From Chitinophagaceae bacterium (GTDB lineage: Bacteria > Bacteroidota > Bacteroidia > Chitinophagales > Chitinophagaceae), in the NCBI GenBank assembly GCA_016715365.1, contig JADKAM010000004.1:466010-530009 (forward strand): DNA of 64,000 bases, in the 5' to 3' direction. The stretch's first letter is position 1. Each line of letters begins with the position of its first letter. Positions 52,443-62,595 of this stretch are shown here, piece after piece. Below the pieces are notes generated by a model. The model worked only from the letters and a program-made list of their open reading frames with translations, had not been told where the DNA came from and ran no database searches. Both the position numbers and the translations under genes were made by a program.

Positions 52443-53198
52443 ATGAAGCATTCATTTTTACTTATCTTATCTGTGTTTTATTCATTGACGGGGATTTCCC
52501 AAAATAAAACTCGTTCAATCGACGAACTTATCAATCGAAAAGAACCAGGTTGGACAAATGTCAAAAAATGGATTGACTCAGCAAAAAACAAGGTAGAAAT
52601 TTTACCGGCCGATACTGTCAAATCAAAAGATGCTCTCTATAATACTCAGGTAACAACCAGGTCTGCAATGGGTGCAATAATTTTTATGACCGGTGGTCTA
52701 CTTATAGATAATGGATGGATAAGAATACTTGGCTCAGGTAATGAAAAGTTAACTCGTTCACTTCCAGAATGGAATAAAGGGAAAGGATTTAAAGAATTTG
52801 TCGGTGAAGGTGCGGGGTTTTTATTAATCGCCGATGACGCAATTGGAGGATTTTTTCTTACAAATGGAGGTGGCTTGGGAAAAGACATTGGAAAAGTATA
52901 TTATTTTTCTCCAGATAATTTAAAATATGAACCTCTGGACATGACCTATACCGATTTTCTCCTTTTTTGTTTTAACAATGACTTGAATAAATTTTATGAC
53001 GGTTATAGATGGGCGAATTGGAAAGCAGAAGTATCAAATTTGCCTGGGGATAAAGCTTTCAGCTTCGTTCCACCATTATGGTCAAAACAAGGAAAAGATT
53101 TCGGCAAGAGTATGCGGAGTATTGTTCCTATTCAGGAGCAATATGACCTAAATTTATCTTTTAGAAAACAACTTGGCTTAGACCAAAACGTCCGCTAA
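52443..53198 (+). CDS. Cassette 21: DUF2625 family protein with signal peptide
   Basis: ATG 52443 opens a signal-like segment (FLLILSVFYSLTGISQ). The rest matches DUF2625 along its whole length: RSIDELINRKEPGWTNVKKWI, VTTRSAMGAIIFMTGGLLIDNGWIRILGSG, GFLLIADDAIGGFFLTNGGGLG, VYYFSPDNLKYE and FYDGYRWANWKAEVSNLPGD. DUF2625 proteins are found in many bacteria, often in polymorphic-toxin or immunity contexts; their function is unproven. The protein is 251 aa. The gene is intact. Confidence 0.85.
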   Translation: MKHSFLLILSVFYSLTGISQNKTRSIDELINRKEPGWTNVKKWIDSAKNKVEILPADTVKSKDALYNTQVTTRSAMGAIIFMTGGLLIDNGWIRILGSGNEKLTRSLPEWNKGKGFKEFVGEGAGFLLIADDAIGGFFLTNGGGLGKDIGKVYYFSPDNLKYEPLDMTYTDFLLFCFNNDLNKFYDGYRWANWKAEVSNLPGDKAFSFVPPLWSKQGKDFGKSMRSIVPIQEQYDLNLSFRKQLGLDQNVR

Positions 53199-53391
53199 CA
53201 AGCGGTTTTGTGCAATTGGGGCATGACATTGCAGCAATCATCAGCAGTGCATATCCAAGCATTGGTTATGGGCGGACGTAATTCTTCCGGGCAGCAGTTC
53301 TAAACTTCGGCTTTTAGTTATAAATTTAGCTTCAGTTCCGGGCCGGACAGTTGGTCAATTCCCCAACTGCACAAAGCCTCGAACGTTAGTA
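53193..53391. repeat. attC21 (B-type palindrome)
   Basis: Left TCCGCTAAC, then GCGGTTTTGTGCAATTGGGG; right CCCCAACTGCACAAAGCC, GTT at 53385. The outer arm overlaps the last codons of cassette 21. The right core GTTAGTAGCC pairs 10/10 with attC22. Confidence 0.88.
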
Positions 53392-53399
53392 GCCATTTT

Positions 53400-54933
53400 A
53401 TGAAGACCCTCATTTCCATAATATCATTTCTTTTAGTTGCAGCAACCTGCAATAGTCAAACCTTCGACAAAACGGAGAGGATTATAGCAAGCCTTAAATT
53501 AAAATATAAGATTAGTGAGTATGACAAATTAGACGACATAATGTGTTTTAATAAAGACACAATTCTTATTTCTGGCTATTTGGGTGACAATAAAACTTCA
53601 GCAGAAATAAAGAATATTGTTTATCAAACTTTTAACGGAGGGAAAAACTGGAAAATAAGACGCTTTAAAGGTGACGCTTGGATATATGATACTCATTATG
53701 AAAATGACGGAAAAGTTTGGTTGGGTGGTTCTGATGAATATGTTCACTTTTCAACTGATTACGGTACAACTTGGACAACAAAACCTAAACCCTTTAATCC
53801 TTTAAACCGGGTTCTTTCGATTTATATGATTGATTCTGTTTATGGAATAGCTGGCGGACTTAGTAATGGACTTGCAATAACAAACGACAATTGGCAAACT
53901 GCTAAACAGCTTCCTACTCCACTCGACCAAAATAAATTCAGTATTTCAAAAAATTCATCAAGGAATAGAATTGATAAAGTTCAAATTGTAGATTCAATTA
54001 TACTCATCAACCAAAATGAACATATATATTACTCAAGGCTTAATCATATTGACTGGCAAGTATTCAATATACCAACAAGAAATTTTTCTGTAAATCAATT
54101 AAGAAAAACCATTGAGTTATACAGTATAAGAAACAAAGTGTATGTTTTGGATGCTAAATTAAACTTGCTTGTAATACATATTGAACCTGATGATGCTTAT
54201 CTAAATCAGCCATCACGAAATCAAAAAGTAGACATTACATCTTTTTTAGCCTCAGACATAAAATTTACAAATATTAAGGCAGTAAAATTCGATTTTGATA
54301 AAATGTCTGGAGGATGTATGCCATTCGCTTTGTATAAAGAAAATGCAAAAGGACTAAAGGTTAATAATTCAGAATCTTTTTCTTCATTGAAGAATATTTT
54401 GAAAACTTGCGAATTATATAAGAAGCCTATAGCCCAGTCTTTAAAATTTTCTGAAGCAGACTTGACTGATTATTATTGCTATTATAATAAAATAAAAACG
54501 CAAAGGCAGGAAGAAAAGTATGGGGCGGAGATTTCACTTACTTACTGGACATAGAAAATGATTTATTTCTAAATCCAAACAAAACTAATTGACACTTTTT
54601 GAGCCAGCAACTTTTAGACAGTGTGTACAAAACGTTTTCGTTCAATCAATTTTCATTTACAAACAATGGCCATATATCATAGTAAACGTAGTTAATAACA
54701 AGTCTGACACCTTAAAAATAAAAAGTGAAAGCTCGAACTTATTTAGCCTTCCATGGACAATAGAATACAAAAAGAAAAGTTTTAAAACCTATGACACAAG
54801 GATAACGGAACTTTTAAGAGCAACATTGCCTGAAGGTTTTAATTATTATGACAAACTATTTGCAGGACAACTTATTTACCAACTTATAGAACAAAGAATT
54901 ATTAACGAAATGACGTACAAAAACGGCTACTAA
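53400..54933 (+). pseudogene. Cassette 22: secreted BNR/Ycf48-like repeat protein, probably one frameshifted gene
   Basis: ATG 53400, 14 nt into the cassette, opens a signal peptide (ends ATCNSQ). The first 384 residues contain BNR-type turns (NGGKNWKIRRF, STDYGTTWTTKP, ITNDNWQTAKQL) as in Ycf48-like propellers. After the stop at 54554, the family-like sequence continues in other frames (TYLLDIENDLFLNP, QQLLDSVYKTFSFNQF, then PYIIVNVVNNKSDTLKIKSES) to TAA 54933, suggesting one ~510-aa protein with two or three shifts. A second short gene is the alternative. Confidence 0.6.
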
Positions 54934-55124
54934 CATTGGGTTTGCTGCAAGGCTGGCTGGACATTGGAGCAATGGTCATTTTATCTCTGTTGTGCTTCAT
55001 CTGGGCTGGACATTCAATCTTGGGCTTTTGTTTGTTAACTTCAGCTTTTATATCTTTAATCAGCAGCGGTTCCGGGCGGACCAGCAATGAATTCCAGCCC
55101 TGCAGCAAGCCCTGCCCGTTGTGC
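54928..55124. repeat. attC22 (A-type palindrome)
   Basis: Left GGCTACTAAC, then GGGTTTGCTGCAAGGCTGG; right CCAGCCCTGCAGCAAGCCC, GTT at 55118. The right core GTTGTGCGTC pairs 9/10 with attC23. Confidence 0.9.
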
Positions 55125-55149
55125 GTCACTTTAAACAGACATCCCGTTT

Positions 55150-55772
55150 ATGTTTGGAATATTCAAAAAGAAACTACCCCATTGCGATACATTATTTGAG
55201 AAATTTTTCAGCCCTTGGTATGACGAAGAAGACAGACCAAAGATGGCAAGACCAGATATGTATAAAATTGCAGCATATGAAGGACAGCCATTAAACTTGG
55301 ATGAAATACAATATCTAGTTCCTGATTATGTAACTGAACTGACAGAGCACATTAATGTAACAATGTTGGACGCTGCGTTAAACGATTTTCAACACATCAT
55401 TAAATCTGACAAACTTGACTTAAATGTTCTTAATGCTGTGGACAAATACTATGACAGAGCAAAATTGCCGACCTAATTAAAAAAAGCGACCCTACAGACT
55501 TTTCAAATTCTTACGTGGTGACAGTTTGCGAGTTTGGCGTTATGCTCGGACATTTATTTAAACAAATAGACAGGCTTTGATTGGCTTTATTCTCATCCTT
55601 ACTTTCCTCAATAATTGTTCATAAAGACACAGGTTTTGGAATTACAGTTTTTGATTGGGCAATAAAAAAATTTAGTGAATATGGTGTGGACGATGGTTTT
55701 GTAGAAAAGTTCAATGCTGCTATTGCAGGCGTTAATGGTGAATGGGAAGGCGATGAAGATGAAACAGAATAA
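55150..55772 (+). pseudogene. Cassette 23: cytosolic hypothetical protein, frameshifted
   Basis: ATG 55150 opens MFGIFKKKLPHCDTLFEKFFSPWYDEED; the frame stops at 55476. A neighbouring frame continues ADLIKKSDPTDFSNSYVVTVCEFGVMLGHLFKQID. The last piece (55581-55772) reads IIVHKDTGFGITVFDWAIKKFSEYGVDDGF and ends EDETE. Together they give ~205 aa, acidic at the C-terminus, without a signal peptide. This composition resembles small immunity-type proteins, but no family is recognised. Confidence 0.5.
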
Positions 55773-55781
55773 AAGCGAACG

Positions 55782-55977
55782 CACAACAAAAAGTTTTGTG
55801 CAATTGGGGCGGGACGTTGAAGCAATCATCGGCAGTGCATATCCAGGCTTTAGTTTCGGCGGACGTAATTCTGTTGGGCAGTAGTTCTAAACTTCGGCTT
55901 TTAGTTATAAATTTAGCTTCAGTTCCGGGCAGACAGTTGGTTAATTCCCCAACTGCACAAAGCCTCGAACGTTGTAC
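55782..55977. repeat. attC23 (B-type palindrome)
   Basis: Left ACGCACAAC, then AGTTTTGTGCAATTGGGG; right CCCCAACTGCACAAAGCC, GTT at 55971. The right core GTTGTACGTC pairs 9/10 with attC24, 6.6 kb away, across the multi-gene cassette. Confidence 0.85.
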
Positions 55978-56043
55978 GTCACCCTAAACAACATCCTGCA
56001 AACATTTAAGCATCCATGACTTTGCCGACACGACCCCACGCTA

Positions 56044-56107
56044 TTTTTAGCACATTGCAAGGCACACAAAACCCCGACACAAAGCCAACCTTGCAAAGAG
56101 CTAAAAA
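56044..56107. repeat. Left hairpin bracketing the defence module
   Basis: TTTTTAGC..TTGCAAGG pairs with CCTTGCAA..GCTAAAAA, with offsets ACA and AGA between the arms. It is followed by TGCCAACGCACAG. The same element, with the outer arms changed to CAGGC/GCCTG, lies at 62458-62518. Confidence 0.6.
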
Positions 56108-56337
56108 TGCCAACGCACAGCCCACCCACCCCGGCTGACGAATATCTATCATCATTTGTTCGACACTTCAGCAATATATCTTTACTGGACACCAAAGCCC
56201 ACCCACCACCCAAAAGCAAAGCTACCATCCGACAGCATTTGGGTCGAAAAGACTGCTAACTTTATTTATGGTTAAATCAGCAAAGGCACATTAAGTATAT
56301 TTACAGATAGTTGTGCATATTATAATACTGTTAATGA

Positions 56338-59300
56338 ATGAATGACAAAAAAATTACAACCCCATCACAATTTTACAGACACAGAAGACCCGAATATTTC
56401 TCTGATTCAAAGATTGTAGCAAAAGCAATTTTGCCAAGAGAACAATTAGATTATGAAATCAGTAAGATTTCTACAAATCTAAAACAAGACAGCTTTGTGA
56501 ATTTATGCAGGAAGCTTGCTGAAAAATTAATTTCGCCAAATCTAATTCCACAGGTTGGTCCTACAGGTGGTGGAGATGGAAAAACACATATTGAAACTTA
56601 TCCAGTTTCAGATTTTATTTCTGACCGGTGGTTTATCAGCGATAATAAATGGAATGAAGATGAGAAATGGGCATTTGCTATAAGTGCCAAACAAGATTGG
56701 AAAGGAAAGGTAAACTCTGATGTAAAAGGGATTGTTAATACCGAAAGAGGGTTCACTAGAATTTATTTCTTTTCTAATCAAAAAATTAAGGATAGAGATA
56801 GAAAAGAAAAACAGGAACAAATAAAAAACGATTATGCGATTGAATTAGTAATTCTAGACGCAGAATGGATACTTGAAAAGGTTTATAGTAACAACTTATT
56901 AAATGAAGTAATTGAAACTCTAAATCTGTCAAGGGTATATGTTGAAGAAAAAATTGTTGGAGTAAATGATTCTGAAAGGATATCTAAACTATCGGAATTA
57001 GAAGAAAAAATAAATTCTACAAACAGAGCTTTTGAAGTAGATTTTCAATTGATAGAAGATTGCCTGGAGTGTGCCATAACATCAAGAATGTTGGAACTGC
57101 CCAGAACAGAAGTGATTGGCAAGTTTGAAAGGGCAAAGCGATTTGCGGATAAGTTAGATAACGCACAGCTCAAAATCAGGGTTCATTACCAATTATCTTG
57201 GACTTTAATTAACTGGTACGACGATTATAGTGGATTCTTGACAGAATATCTTGAGTTAAAAAAACTGGTATCTGATGAACCCAATCTGAATAATATTGAA
57301 CTGCATCTTAACTTATACAATATACTTCGGACAGTTTCAACTATCGAAGATGCACAAAATCAAATTGCAATTGATTTTATAAACGAGGAAAAAGATTTTG
57401 TTTCGCTACTTACAAAATGCAGTTCTAATAGAGATAAACTTTCGACTGCACTGTTATCCAAATTTTATTTATCGTTTATTATCATTTCAAACAACTTTAA
57501 CAATGAAGCAGTAGCTTCGGAAGAATTAATAAAACTAAAAGAGTACTTCGAAACAAGTAAGCAACACTTGGATATTCCTTTTGAACAGTTAAAAGAAATT
57601 ATAGAGATATATGGAAAACTGCTTCCGAACAATAAGGAGTTCGATAGCTTAATTGATGTGATTGCAGAAATTGAAGCTGTAAGAGTTTCTGAATTATCAT
57701 CAGGCGAGATTTACCTGAATAGGGGTATAACAAAACTGGAAAACAATTACAACAGAGAGAGTCTGATTTATTTTGGAAAAGCCGCAAGGAAACTGGCAAA
57801 GGAAGAAACTCAAATCAAATTCTATTATTGCCTAATGCTTTTGAGTGATGCTTATTCAAAGCTCGACTTATACTGGGCATCATATAATGCTTTGGTCTCT
57901 GCCGCCAATATTTATGCAAATAATTTCTACACGACAGGTAAACTTAATCCCAGATTTTTGAAAAGTATAAAAGCTATTTTGCAAAATGAGAGTTTTATTG
58001 GAAGAGTACCGATAGTATTATGCTGGTATGAACTTTTTGATGTGCTCAAAAAATATTTGCAGGACGATATTCAAGATGATGATAAAGAATTGCCAACAGA
58101 GAGCATGATAGATGCTTGTCTAGCAATTAGGCTACTAAATGCTCCATTTGAAAAATTTCAGAGATTCACTTATTTACCTGACATTTTAAACAATAATAAC
58201 TTATGGCTAAGTAGCGATGCTGTTCAATACTTATTGGGGAATGTTGAGTTAATTGAATTAGATGAAGCTAAAACTTCTTTAAGAAAGGAAAAATTTCCAG
58301 AGTATTATAACAACTTCGCTAATCAACCATTTGTAGAACAAATTATATACGAAACAAATTTATTAGACAATGACGAAATGTCTATAGAAACTCGTTTGTT
58401 GGGAATTAAACTTATTTTGAAATTTACTCGTAGTAAAGAACTCATAATTTTAAGTGAAACTATTCTTGCTTATTTAGAATCATTTTTGGCTACTGAGTTT
58501 GATGGGGTTTTACCTTTGTCGGAAAAAATTACTTTGAATATTTCTTATGAAAGTATTGATAACTTTTTCAGCTATACAAATGATACCAAAAATGTTTTCA
58601 ACCTGTCCATTAATGAATCTTATCCATACAAAGGAAAGATATTGCTCATCTAATGGATGAAATTTTTGCCGCAGATTATTGGGAATAATTATGTTTTAAG
58701 GATTATAAAGATTTTTTACAAATCTATATAAGAATGACGAGGTGAATGAGAGGCTTTCAATAATATTAGAACATAGAAATTTTCTAACAAACATATTAAC
58801 AGCTAAACCGAAATTCTTTTTGGAAGACTGGAAATCTGATAGCATAAAAAATTATGAACTTAATAGAGAATCATCTCCAATATCAATTAAGGAAATACCT
58901 GAAAAAAATGTTGAACAAAAACCCGATTGGAATAAAATTACCCATAAGAATTTAAGGGCTGAAACAGTTATAGATAATCACTTGTGGGACACTGCAAAAT
59001 GGCAAGGATTTGGCTTTGTGGTATATTCAACAATCCCTTTTGCTATTTTTCTCGGATTTGAAAATGGGGAGGCTGGAAAAAAAATATTTGAAGGATGGAT
59101 GAATGAATATGGAAGAGTTGATAAAGACGAAATTATTTCATTAACGATAGTTAAAGGAATAAACAAGGAGAATCCTAATTGGTATAAGATATTAATCAGC
59201 AAAAAGGTTGATAAAGAAAAAATGAAAGATGGGAACTTAGTTTCTATATCATCTCGGTTTCATAAAATGGAACCAAAAGAAAATACTAATCTGACTAATC

Positions 59301-59554
59301 TTATGGCTGGTTATCAGCATTATAAAAAATACGTTTTAATTCCTGCAGAAATTGGCCAGGACATGAAGGTAAAGCCCTATCCTGATTTTGGGATTTTAAA
59401 AACAGAATTAAAAATTATCAATGCTTGGACAATAGGAATCCATGATTTTGAAAGAGTGGTAATTACAGAAGATGATAATCCAATTATTCCTAATGACGTA
59501 CCAAATGCCCCAATTTTTGAAGTATTAAACGAAAAATTTAACATAAAGAGTTAA
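56338..59554 (+). pseudogene. Cassette 24a: large protein with N-terminal PD-(D/E)xK nuclease-like domain, probably one frameshifted gene
   Basis: The first part (56338-58653, 771 aa) opens with TPSQFYRHRRPEYFSDS. It then shows GPTGGGDGKTHIETYPV and WAFAISAKQDWKGKV, the D..E..K pattern of restriction-endonuclease-like folds, followed by ~500 residues of helical repeats (TPR-like). After its stop, KDIAHLMDEIFAADYWE, then KDYKDFLQIYIRNDEVNERLSI, continue in other frames into 58742-59554 (270 aa), giving an estimated ~1,070-aa protein with three or more shifts. The C-terminal part contains HLWDTAKWQGFGFVVYST. It probably senses or cleaves nucleic acid. I know no named defence system for it. Confidence 0.6.
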
Positions 59555-59718
59555 GAAATATAGCGGTCAATTACGCCCCATACCCACCCACCACCCAGCG
59601 ACTGAATTTTTAGGAACTTCACCTGAGACATCAGCATTTAACAGTTTTTGGCTATTGACACTTGAATCTGCTGCATAAAGGAATTATTTTTAAAGACTTC
59701 CATTTAAAGGTTTATAAC

Positions 59719-59741
59719 TATATTTGACCAGTTTTGTCAAA
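59719..59741 (+). promoter_or_regulatory. Promoter and operator of the XRE regulator gene
   Basis: TATATTTG at 59719-59726 fits the -7 box. It overlaps the palindrome TTTGAC (59723) - GTCAAA (59736). A regulator bound there would block its own promoter. The start codon follows at 59756. Confidence 0.5.
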
Positions 59742-59755
59742 ACACATATTATCTT

Positions 59756-60049
59756 ATGAGTAACTTTGGAGACTTAATACGAATAGCAAGAGAAGAGAAG
59801 GGTTTGTTTCTTCGACAAGTTGCAGCCGAATTGGAAATTGACCAAGCTATTATTAGCAAATTTGAACGTAACGAACGTAAACCAACGAAGGAACAGGTTT
59901 TAAAATTTGCTAAATTTTACAAACTCGACAAAGAAGTTTTATTAGTTGAGTGGTTGAGTGACAAAGTAGTTAATGACCTTCAAGATGAGAGTTTAGCGGA
60001 CAAGGTTTTGAAAGCAGCGGAACAGAAAATTAAATTCAAGAGAAAGTAA
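59756..60049 (+). CDS. Cassette 24b: XRE-family regulator
   Basis: The protein is 97 aa. A classic lambda-repressor-like HTH fills residues 5-60: DLIRIAREEKGLFLRQVAAELEIDQAIISKFERNERKP. The short C-terminal tail is Lys-rich. This small single-domain type accompanies restriction and other defence genes in Bacteroidota and commonly represses its own operon. A palindrome overlapping its promoter supports that. It starts ~200 nt after the large gene and 78 nt before ptuA. Confidence 0.88.
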   Translation: MSNFGDLIRIAREEKGLFLRQVAAELEIDQAIISKFERNERKPTKEQVLKFAKFYKLDKEVLLVEWLSDKVVNDLQDESLADKVLKAAEQKIKFKRK

Positions 60050-60127
60050 TGCTGTATTTACAATACAAGAAAATAGAGCATTTCTAAACTAAATAATAAA
60101 ATTGAAGAGTTTCTTAAACATTAAAAT

Positions 60128-61600
60128 ATGCAACTAACAGAATCCAGATTTAACAACTTTCGTTGTTTTAAAGAATATCCAATAAAATATGGTATTCATA
60201 CGACAGTTTTTATTGGTAAGAATGGTTCAGGTAAATCAAGTATTTTATCTGGGGTACGCAGAGGATTGAGTTTTATGTTTGCAAAACCAAAAAACTTTCC
60301 CAAGAATCTTGCAGTTTCTAATAATGCTATGGTAAAGTCTTTTGGTAAACTTGAAGCTAATTTTGACCCTTTGTCCAGGTCATACAGTTATCCCATTAAA
60401 AATGATTTTACAGGTAATTTTAATGGTGAACCAATACAATGGTCGTTAGTAAAAAAAACTATGAATGGCGGTTTAACAACAACCCTTTACAGTGAGTCAT
60501 TAAATAAAGTATTAAGTTATTACAACAATAACCTTATTGCTGAACTACCAGTTTTAGCAGTATTTGCTGATTCATTTCCTCATGAGAAAATTAATTTCGG
60601 ACAAAAAGTTAGAAAAATTATTGGACAGGACATTCTACCAAGAGATTTAGGCTACTATGGTTGGGATGAAAAAACAAATTGCATTGAATTGTGGCTTAGC
60701 CGATTTTTTAAAGTTTCCAACTTTGAAAAGGATTTGAATGATGAAATAAGAGCAATTCAATCACAAATATCTCTATGGGAAGGAAAGTTTAAAGATGCTG
60801 AAGAGAATGACGACTCAAAACTAAATAGTATTCATGCAAGTATCTCTAAATTAAATGAAAGGTTACGCTATTTGCATAGTGATGAAAGAAGTAATCGTTT
60901 TAATAGTGAACGCCTATTTATTGAAAATAAATTAATAGAATTTACAAAACCCATTTCCGATGAATATAATTTCATAAATAAAGAATTTGAATTGTATAGG
61001 GTTGCAGTAAATAGACCAGACAAAGAAAATTTTACCCTTGAGTTTTCATTTAAAGATGGGAGAGTAATTGCCTTCGAGACACTCCCGATGGGATATAAAA
61101 GGATATTTTCTATCGTGATTGACTTAGCTTATCGTTGCTATATTTTAAATGAAAACATAGATAGTAAAGGTATTGTGTTAATAGACGAAATCGAATTGCA
61201 CTTACACCCAACATTGCAGCAAGAAATATTACAGCGTTTACAAAAAACCTTTCCTAAAATCCAATTTATTGCCACAACTCATTCGCCTTTGGTGATTTCT
61301 AATTTCAAGGTAGATGCAAACAATAAAATTATTAGGTTAGAATATGATGGTAATAGATATTATTGGGAACCAGTAGAAAATATATACGGAATTGACTATA
61401 CAACTGGCTTAATGGATATAATGGATGCTCCATATCGACCTTCAACTATCGACAGTCTTATTGATTCTTATGTCATACTTAAATTAAGAAAGAAAGATGC
61501 TGATGCTTTGAAGATTTGGAATGAAATCTTTTTATTGGTTGGAGAGGGTAATAAACGAATTGAAAAAGAAATTAATGACAAACTAGAAGCCAATAGATAA
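60128..61600 (+). CDS. ptuA: Cassette 24c: Septu ATPase PtuA
   Basis: The protein is 490 aa. An SMC/RecF-like ATPase split by a coiled insertion: Walker A TTVFIGKNGSGKSS at ~25-38, helical insertion ~205-300 (QSQISLWEGKFKDAEEN), signature region LPMGYKRIFSIVIDLAYR, Walker B GIVLIDEIELHLHP and the switch His in FIATTHSPLVIS. Immediately downstream (2 nt) is an HNH nuclease gene of PtuB type, and this pair defines Septu phage defence. PtuA binds nucleotide and controls the nuclease. The gene is intact. Confidence 0.85.
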   Translation: MQLTESRFNNFRCFKEYPIKYGIHTTVFIGKNGSGKSSILSGVRRGLSFMFAKPKNFPKNLAVSNNAMVKSFGKLEANFDPLSRSYSYPIKNDFTGNFNGEPIQWSLVKKTMNGGLTTTLYSESLNKVLSYYNNNLIAELPVLAVFADSFPHEKINFGQKVRKIIGQDILPRDLGYYGWDEKTNCIELWLSRFFKVSNFEKDLNDEIRAIQSQISLWEGKFKDAEENDDSKLNSIHASISKLNERLRYLHSDERSNRFNSERLFIENKLIEFTKPISDEYNFINKEFELYRVAVNRPDKENFTLEFSFKDGRVIAFETLPMGYKRIFSIVIDLAYRCYILNENIDSKGIVLIDEIELHLHPTLQQEILQRLQKTFPKIQFIATTHSPLVISNFKVDANNKIIRLEYDGNRYYWEPVENIYGIDYTTGLMDIMDAPYRPSTIDSLIDSYVILKLRKKDADALKIWNEIFLLVGEGNKRIEKEINDKLEANR

Positions 61601-61602
61601 TT

Positions 61603-62436
61603 ATGAAGTTTATTGACAAAACTATAAATCAAGTAAACGGGAATAATCTATTAAATGTGTTTCTAAATAACAGGTGGAATAATATTTCAAATAGGTATAT
61701 TTCAATTGGTTATTCTGGTCAAGAATTCAGACAGAATCTTAGACCAGATTTAAAATTACTACTCTTAAACGAGCAAAGTAATTTATGTTGCTATTGTATG
61801 CGTCTAATAAATAATAATAATACAACAACTTTTGAACACATTGTTCCAAAATCCACTACAACTGTAGCTGAATTAAACCAATATACTCACTTTAATATTA
61901 TTAGAAATAATGTTTGCTTACAGTCTGTTTTTGATAATGCTACTGCCCAACAAAACACACCACCTTACCCATTAGAAATTGCCTATGAAAATCTTACGGC
62001 TTCTTGTAAAGGAGATTTTCCAGGTGGTCCTACTTATCATATTTGCAATCACAGAAGAGGAAGTAATTTTGTGGAACCACTTTTTTATATTTCAACAATT
62101 GAAACTGAAATTACTTATAGAAAAGCCGGCATTCTTTTCTCAACAAATAGTGCCTATGACGCATCAATTACCACTCTAAATCTTAATTACGATTCATTAG
62201 AGCGTATCAGACAAGTATGGTATCATATTTCTGTTGAAAACCTTGCTGACATAGAGGGTGCTATTACAGAAGCAGATAGAAATGCAATTCTTACGGTAAA
62301 TTTAATAAGTCTGCCGCAAGCAAGAAGAATGCTATTAATTGCTGACTTTAAAACAGAAACATTTTGGAATGTTTTACTTCAATACAAATGGTTTTATAAC
62401 TATTATCGAAATAACTATCCCTTAGCGGCAAGATAA
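61603..62436 (+). CDS. ptuB: Cassette 24d: Septu HNH nuclease PtuB
   Basis: The protein is 277 aa. The HNH core is LCCYCMRLINNNNTTTFEHIVPKST: a CxxC zinc pair, the catalytic His (EHIVPKS), then a downstream ICNHRRGSN segment that supplies the last ligand (CNH). This matches the PtuB/TIGR02646-like nucleases. It starts 2 nt after ptuA, so the two are translationally coupled. Activated by PtuA upon infection, PtuB cleaves nucleic acid (family knowledge). The gene is intact. Confidence 0.85.
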   Translation: MKFIDKTINQVNGNNLLNVFLNNRWNNISNRYISIGYSGQEFRQNLRPDLKLLLLNEQSNLCCYCMRLINNNNTTTFEHIVPKSTTTVAELNQYTHFNIIRNNVCLQSVFDNATAQQNTPPYPLEIAYENLTASCKGDFPGGPTYHICNHRRGSNFVEPLFYISTIETEITYRKAGILFSTNSAYDASITTLNLNYDSLERIRQVWYHISVENLADIEGAITEADRNAILTVNLISLPQARRMLLIADFKTETFWNVLLQYKWFYNYYRNNYPLAAR

Positions 62437-62457
62437 AAACAAACCAACGCACCAAGT

Positions 62458-62518
62458 CAGGCACATTTGCAAGGCACACAAAGCCGACACACAAAAGCCA
62501 ACCTTGCAAAAGAGCCTG
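62458..62518. repeat. Right hairpin bracketing the defence module
   Basis: CAGGC..TTGCAAGG pairs with CCTTGCAA..GCCTG. It starts 22 nt after the ptuB stop and is homologous to 56044-56107, with compensating changes in the outer arms; TGCCAACGCACAG follows in both. Confidence 0.6.
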
Positions 62519-62595
62519 CCTTGTGCCAACGCACAGGCAACACTCTGCGGTTGGACACAGACCCACATTGTAGATGACCGAGGAGAAGGGCGAAC

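Noticed and set aside
58742..59554. Independent gene after the large nuclease-like protein
   Set aside because: No good start codon, and the gap can be read as continuation in shifted frames, so it is treated as the C-terminal part of the same gene.
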